DNA from: Cymbidium sinense | Taxonomy: Eukaryota > Streptophyta > Magnoliopsida > Asparagales > Orchidaceae | Assembly (NCBI GenBank): GCA_021442155.1 | Contig: CM038214.1 | Coordinates: 143,440,488-143,504,487 of the forward strand | Length of the DNA: 64,000 bases | Reading direction: 5' to 3' | Shown: positions 59,201 to 64,000 of the stretch, piece after piece | Position numbering within the stretch: position 1 is the stretch's first letter | Layout of the letters: each line of letters begins with the position of its first letter | Translations under genes and position numbers: made by a program | The notes under the pieces: generated by a model | What the model was told of the DNA's origin: nothing | What the model saw: only the letters and a program-made list of their open reading frames with translations | Databases searched by the model: none

Positions 59201-61520
59201 TTTTTTAATTTTTTTTATTTTATTTTGGTTAAGGTTATTTATTTATTTTTTTAGGTTTTATTTAGTTTAGGTTTAGAAACCAGGTTTTTAGGGTTTGTTT
59301 AGGTTTAGGTTTAGTGTGGAGATTTGGGTTTAGGGTTGCAAGTTTTAGGGGTTTAATGTTTAGGGTTTAGGGTTTTATGGTTTAAGGTTTAGGGTTTTAT
59401 GGTTTAAAGTTTTATTTATTTTAGTTTAGGTTTATGTTTATTTTATTTTGATTACTTATTTTTAAGTTATTTTATTTTTAGGTTTTATTTATTTTAATTT
59501 TGGATTTTTTATTTTACCTTTTTTTATTTTATTTTAAGTTTTATGTTTAAATTTAGGTTTTAGTTTATGCCATTATTTTATTTAGTTTAGGTTTTTTATT
59601 TATTTTGGTTTTATTTATTTTTGGTTTTTGGTGGTAGGGTTTAGTTTAGGGCCCATGGTAGGTAGTTTATGGCCCAGGGCCCAGGGTCAGTTAGGGCCTT
59701 AGCCCATGATCCAGGTCATGAACCAGGGTAGGAGTGGCCCAGTGGCCTGGGGTTTAGTATTTGGGGTTTGGGCCCAGGATCATGGTTAGAGGAGTGGCTA
59801 GGTTTTAGGGTTAGGTGGGCCCAGGGTTGTAACTGTTTCAGTGGCCAGATAGTGGTCATTGGCCTGTTTCACAAGTTTTTAGGTTTAGGCAAAGGCCAGG
59901 GCCTAGTCCAGTGCCCAGGGTCTGGGAGTTAGGTTATGGTTTTTAGAGGGGTAGTCCCAGGAGTTTATGGTGGTGGTGGATCAAGTGTGGCTATTAACTC
60001 AGTGGCCTGGGTAAGGTCAGTTAGTTTAGAGTTTAGGGTTTTAGGGTTTAGGATTTAGGATTTAGAGTATGGTTAGGGTAGTGGTTTAAGGTGATTTAGG
60101 TATTTTTAGTTTTTTAAAAAAAAACAAAGCAAAATGATAAGTTTTTATTTTATTTATTTTATTTAGTTTATTATATTTTAATTAGGTTTATTTTTATATT
60201 TATTTAGTTTAGTTTATTTATATATTTTAAGATTTTATTTTAGTTTATTTTTAGGTTTAGTTTAGGTTTATGTTATTTTTAGTTTAGTTTATTTTTATTT
60301 TATTTTGTTTTTTTTTATTTAATTATTAGTAGGTTTAGTTTTTAGGTTTATGTTTGGTTTTTTATTTTAGGTTTATTTTTATGTTTTAGTTTAGGTTTAT
60401 TTATTTTAGTTTATTTTATTTTATTTATTTAGTTAAAGTTTATTTTAGGTTTAGGTTTAGGTTTTACTTTAGTTTAGTTTATTTTAGTTTAAGTATATTT
60501 ATTTTATTTTATTTTTTGGTTTAGGTTTTTTTTCAATTTAGGGTTTACATTATATTTTTATTTATTGATAGGTTTTATTTTAGGGTTTATTGTTTAGTTT
60601 TATTTTATTTTATTTTATTTTAAGTTTATTTTATTCTTATTTTACGTTTAATTTTTATTTAATTTAGGTTTTTTATTGTTAGGTTCATTTTATTTTATTT
60701 AGTTTAGTTTATGTTTTTATGTATTTTATTTAAGTTTATTTTATTTTATTTTTTGGTTTAGACTTAGGTTATTAGGTTTTATTTTATTTTATTTAAGTAG
60801 GTTTTATATATTTTATTTTTAAGTTTATTTAATTTAGGTTTAGGTTTGGGTTGGTTAATTTAGGGTTTTTGGGTGGGTTTAGGGTTTGTGGGTTAGGTGG
60901 GTTTGTGAGTTTAGTGTTAGGCTTTAGGTTTGGGGTTGGCTAAGGTTTAGGATTTTTTTTTTAAAATTAAGTAAACCAGTTCGTTTAGGTTTATTTAGTT
61001 TGTTTTAATTTTAATTTTTATGTTTATTTTTATTTTGGTTTAGTTTATTTATTTTAGTAAAGTTTTTAGGTTTATGTTTAGTTTTAGGTTTACTTCTAGT
61101 TAAATTTTATTTTTATTTTATTTTTTAGGTTTCAGATTTATTTTTTATTTTTATGTTTAGGTTTAAGTTATTATTTTATTTTTTTATGTTTACATTTTAG
61201 GTTTTTATTTTCGGTTTATTTTTAGGTTTTATATTTTTAGTTTAGGTTAAGGTTTATTTTTAGTTTATTTTATTTTATTTAGTTTAGGTTTAGGTTTAGG
61301 ATTGCTTTATTTTAGGTTTTGGTTTAGGGTTTAGGATAAGTTTAGGGTTTAGGGTTTAGGGTTTGGGATTTTGGGTTTAGGGTTTAGGTTTTAGAGTTTA
61401 GTGTTTAGGGTTTAGTGTTTAGGATTTATGGTTTACTATTTTTAGAGTTTAGGGTTTATGGTTTAGGGTTTAGGTTTTAGGTTTAGGGTTCAGGTTTTAG
61501 TTTAGGGTTTAGGTCTTACA
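56227..61520 (+). repeat. long TTTAGGG/AT-rich satellite tract
   Basis: TTTAGGG-like blocks at about 56,280-56,460, 57,010-57,150, 58,240-58,575, 59,270-59,410, 59,630-60,110, 60,845-60,960 and 61,320-61,520. Boundary elements near 57,165, 58,575, 60,110 and 60,953. Ladders fill the rest. 58,290-58,560 and 59,630-60,030 are irregular, G/C-rich patches with many GGCCCAGGG and GGTCAG words. No gene is seen. Confidence 0.78.
56462..56506 (-). pseudogene. tiny GRP 3'-UTR end
   Basis: TTTTTTAACGAGAATAAATG then ACAACATTTCTTCTTTTG matches the poly(A)-proximal 40 bp of the GRP fragments and then breaks off into AT-rich ladder. Together with the piece at 9,888 it is the shortest form of the family. 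Confidence 0.65.
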
Positions 61521-62005
61521 ATTTTTTTTTACGATGAAGAACTTCAAATTCAACATTTCTTCTTTTGATTTCATCAACCAAGTGACACACCAAGTTTTCT
61601 AAGATACAAGTGATGATAAAGATACAAAATGAGCATGCATAGAGCAAATCAAAAACCCTAGATAACTAGAACTGTCTCTACTGTCAAGACACATTTCCAT
61701 AAGCAGTAGATCAGATCAGTCGTTCTTCAATTTCTCCAGTTCCCATCAAAATCACCCCAGCCTCTCTAGTAGTGGGATCAACCATCATATCCACGATCTC
61801 TCTCTACGCCACCACCACGGCTATAACCTCCGTCACTCCTCCCGCCTCCATTACCACCACTCCTCCGACCACCATCTCCATATCCACCAGCACCTCCAGA
61901 TCCCCCACCTCAATTAAGATAACCACCATCTCTGCGTCCACCACCAGATCTAGACTAAGGGTGGTTGATGGTAATGTTCCTGCCATAAAGGTTTTACCAA
62001 TTCTT
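61521..62005 (-). pseudogene. GRP-derived fragment, copy N
   Basis: T-run at 61,522-61,530, 3' UTR, stop near 61,746 and a long Gly-rich tail (GGGSGGAGGYGDGG is readable near 61,880-61,910). The RRM end has a few changes, and the shared 5' break is at about 61,995-62,005. The frame is interrupted by stops (near 61,770 and 61,955). It is one of the longest copies. Confidence 0.86.
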
Positions 62006-63754
62006 AGGGGTTACATTTTGGTTTATTAGGTTTTAGGGTTTAAGTTTATTTTTTTAATTTATTTAGATACTTTTGGTTTAGGTTTCGATTTGAGGTTTAG
62101 GGTTTACAGTTTTTTAGGGTTTAGGATTGTAGGTTTAGGGTATAGGGTTTATGGTTGCAGGTTTAGGGTTTATGGTTGTTGGTTTTGTGTTTAGGGATTA
62201 GGGTTTGTGGGTATTAGGTTTATGTTTTAGGGTTTAAGGTTTAGGGTTAGGATTTAGGGTTTAGGGTTGTAGGTTTAAGGTTTAGGGATTTAGGGTTTAT
62301 GGTTTTTTTAAATTAAGTAATCTAGTAGGTTTAGGTTTATTTTGTTTATTTTTTTTATTCTAGTTTATTTTATTTTTTATTTTTATTTAGGTTTATTTTT
62401 TTATTTTTTTATTTAGTTTATTAATTTTAGGTTTATTTATTTTAGTTTAGGTTTTTTATTTTAGTTTATTTTTTAGGTTTAGGTTTAGGTTTAGGTTTAT
62501 TTTTAGTTGAGTTATATTTGTATTTTTTTTGTTTTGTTGGTTTTATTTTTAATTTTAGTTTTAGGCTTTTATTTAATTTTTTTAGGTTTAGGTTTTAGGT
62601 TTTGATTTTAGGCTTATTTTTAGGTTTTATTTTTAGTTTAGGTTTAAGTTTATTTTTACTTTATTTTATTTAGTTTAGGTTTATGTTTAGGTTATTTTAT
62701 GTTTAGGTTTAGGTTATTTATTTTAGTTTAGTTTATTTTAGTTTAGGTTTATGTTTATTTTGTTTATTTTATTTTTATTTTAGGTTTAGGTTATTTTTAG
62801 TTCAGGGTTTAGGTTTTATTTTTTATTTATTTTTAGGTTTTTTTAGGTTTAGGTTTATTTTATTTTTATACTTTTAGTTTTTATTTTATTTAAGATTTTT
62901 ATTGTTAAGTTTATTTTATTAAGTTTAGTTTAGGATTTAATTTTTATTTTGTTTATTTCTTATTTCTTATTTTATTTTATTTTAGTTTTAGATCCAGGTT
63001 TTAATTTAGGTTTTATTATTTTATTTTTATTTTTTTGGGTTTAAGATTTTATATATTTTATTTTAGGTTTGATTTAGTTTTGTTTAGGTTTTAGGGTTTA
63101 GGGTTTACGATTTAGGGGTTAGGGTTTAGGGTTTAGGGTTAGGGTTTAGGTTTAGGGTTAGGGTTTAAGAGTTTAGTGTTTATGCTTTAAGTGCTTCGTG
63201 GTTTAAGTTTTTTTTAAATTAAGTAAACTTGTTAGTTTAGGTTTATTTAGTTTATTTGAATTTTTTGTTTGATTAATTTTTATTTTGTATTTTTATTTAT
63301 TATTATTTTATTATTTTTATTTAGTTTAGTTTATTTAGTTTAATTTAGCTTTTTATTTTATTTTATTTTTTAGGATTAGGTTTATTTTTAATTGAGTTTT
63401 ATTTTAATTTTATTTTAGGTTTAGGTTTTATTTTTTATTTTATGTTCATTTATGTTTTATTTTATTTTCTATGTTTAGTTTAGGTTTTATTTTAAGTTTA
63501 TTTTTATGTTTTATTTTTTAGTTTAGTTATGTTTATTTTAGTTTATTATATTTTATTTAGTTTAGGTTTAAGTTTAAGTTTACTTTATTTTAGTTTAGGT
63601 TTAGGTTTAGGGTTTGTGGTTTAAGGTTTTGGGTTTAGGTTTTAGGGTTTAGGGTTTTTGGGTTTAGGGTTTAGGGTTTACGATTTAGGGTTAAGGGTTT
63701 AGCTTTTAGGTTTAAGGATTGGGTTTTAGTTTAGGGTTTAGGGTTTTTCATATA
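62006..63754 (+). repeat. TTTAGGG blocks, two boundary elements, AT-rich ladders
   Basis: TTTAGGG-like at 62,090-62,300; boundary element TTTTTTTAAATTAAGTAATC at 62,303-62,322; ladder to 63,085; TTTAGGG at 63,085-63,205; boundary element TTTTTTAAATTAAGTAAACT at 63,210-63,229; ladder to 63,600; TTTAGGG to 63,754. The two elements are about 905 bp apart, giving one clear satellite period. No gene is seen. Confidence 0.82.
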
Positions 63755-64000
63755 TATGTCATTTTAACAGAGAATAAATTCAGATTCAACATTTTTTCTT
63801 TTCGATTTGATCAAACATGTAACACACCAAGTTTTCTAAAACACAAGTGATGAGATAGATAAAAAATGAGCACACATAGAGCAAATTAGAAGCCCTAGAT
63901 AAGTAGAACTGTTTCTATTATAAAGGCACAGTTCCATATGCACCAGATCGAATCGACCGTTCTTCAGTTTCTCCAGTTCTCATCAAAACTACCTCAGCCA
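63755..64000 (-). pseudogene. GRP-derived fragment, copy O, cut by window edge
   Basis: From the T-containing end (63,760) through the 3' UTR to the first codons before the stop (CATCAAAACTACCTCAGCCA at 63,981-64,000). The Gly-rich and RRM parts would lie beyond the window. Confidence 0.85.

Noticed and set aside
1..64000. A functional chromosome end (true telomere)
   Set aside because: The TTTAGGG runs are imperfect, interrupted by ladders and inserts, and change polarity; no long perfect array is present. This is interstitial or subtelomeric sequence.

Overview
The window looks like a plant subtelomeric or interstitial-telomeric region. The basic word throughout is the plant-type telomere motif TTTAGGG (CCCTAAA on the other strand), mostly degenerate. 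It is interleaved with long AT-rich stretches built from the same letters (TTTAGG, TTTA, TTTTA). The recognisable proteins (plant class IV glycine-rich RNA-binding protein, ribosomal P0, plant L1-type LINE with RNase H, plant RTE-type LINE) agree with a plant. I cannot name the species, and I see no intact host gene, tRNA, rRNA or CRISPR array. Nothing in the window looks like a working protein gene; everything protein-like is a retrocopy, a fragment or a decayed retrotransposon.

Layout. 1-655: 3' end of an RTE-type LINE (+). 656-9,158: G-strand telomere-like repeats on + with four minus-strand copies of a glycine-rich RNA-binding protein (GRP) fragment. 9,159-19,107: the polarity flips to CCCTAAA on +, and the inserts flip with it (GRP copies and a ribosomal P0 retrocopy on +); this looks like an inversion of about 10 kb. 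18,847-20,472: a tandem duplication of about 0.79-0.82 kb, each unit holding CCCTAAA repeats, a unique spacer of about 180 bp and TTTAGGG repeats. 20,473-64,000: TTTAGGG polarity again, with further minus-strand GRP fragments, two near-full-length but broken L1 LINEs on minus (24,555-32,950 and 44,769-54,157) and a second RTE 3' end on + (55,636-56,226).

The background is not plain noise. A complex satellite of about 1.0-1.5 kb can be followed: a TTTAGGG-rich block, a boundary element resembling TTTAAATTAAGTAAACCTG, then an AT-rich ladder with a reproducible order of words, then the next TTTAGGG block, which often carries a GRP fragment. Three units of about 1.03 kb are clearly tandem between about 12.3 and 15.4 kb.

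The most interesting pattern is orientation. Every poly(A)-ended insert (two L1s, P0, 15 GRP copies and two tiny GRP ends) has its A-tail joined to the CCCTAAA strand. All three RTE ends, which carry a (TTG)n tail, run the other way and join the TTTAGG strand. This fits tail-to-telomere microhomology priming (GGGTTT-3' on poly(A), CTAAAC-3' on (UUG)n), although later duplication explains many of the GRP copies. The second notable item is a 3.0-3.6 kb tandem-repeat module between the RNase H domain and the poly(A) of both L1 elements. Some patches rich in GGCCCAGGG-like words may be sequencing artefacts in telomeric DNA and should be checked before they are interpreted.
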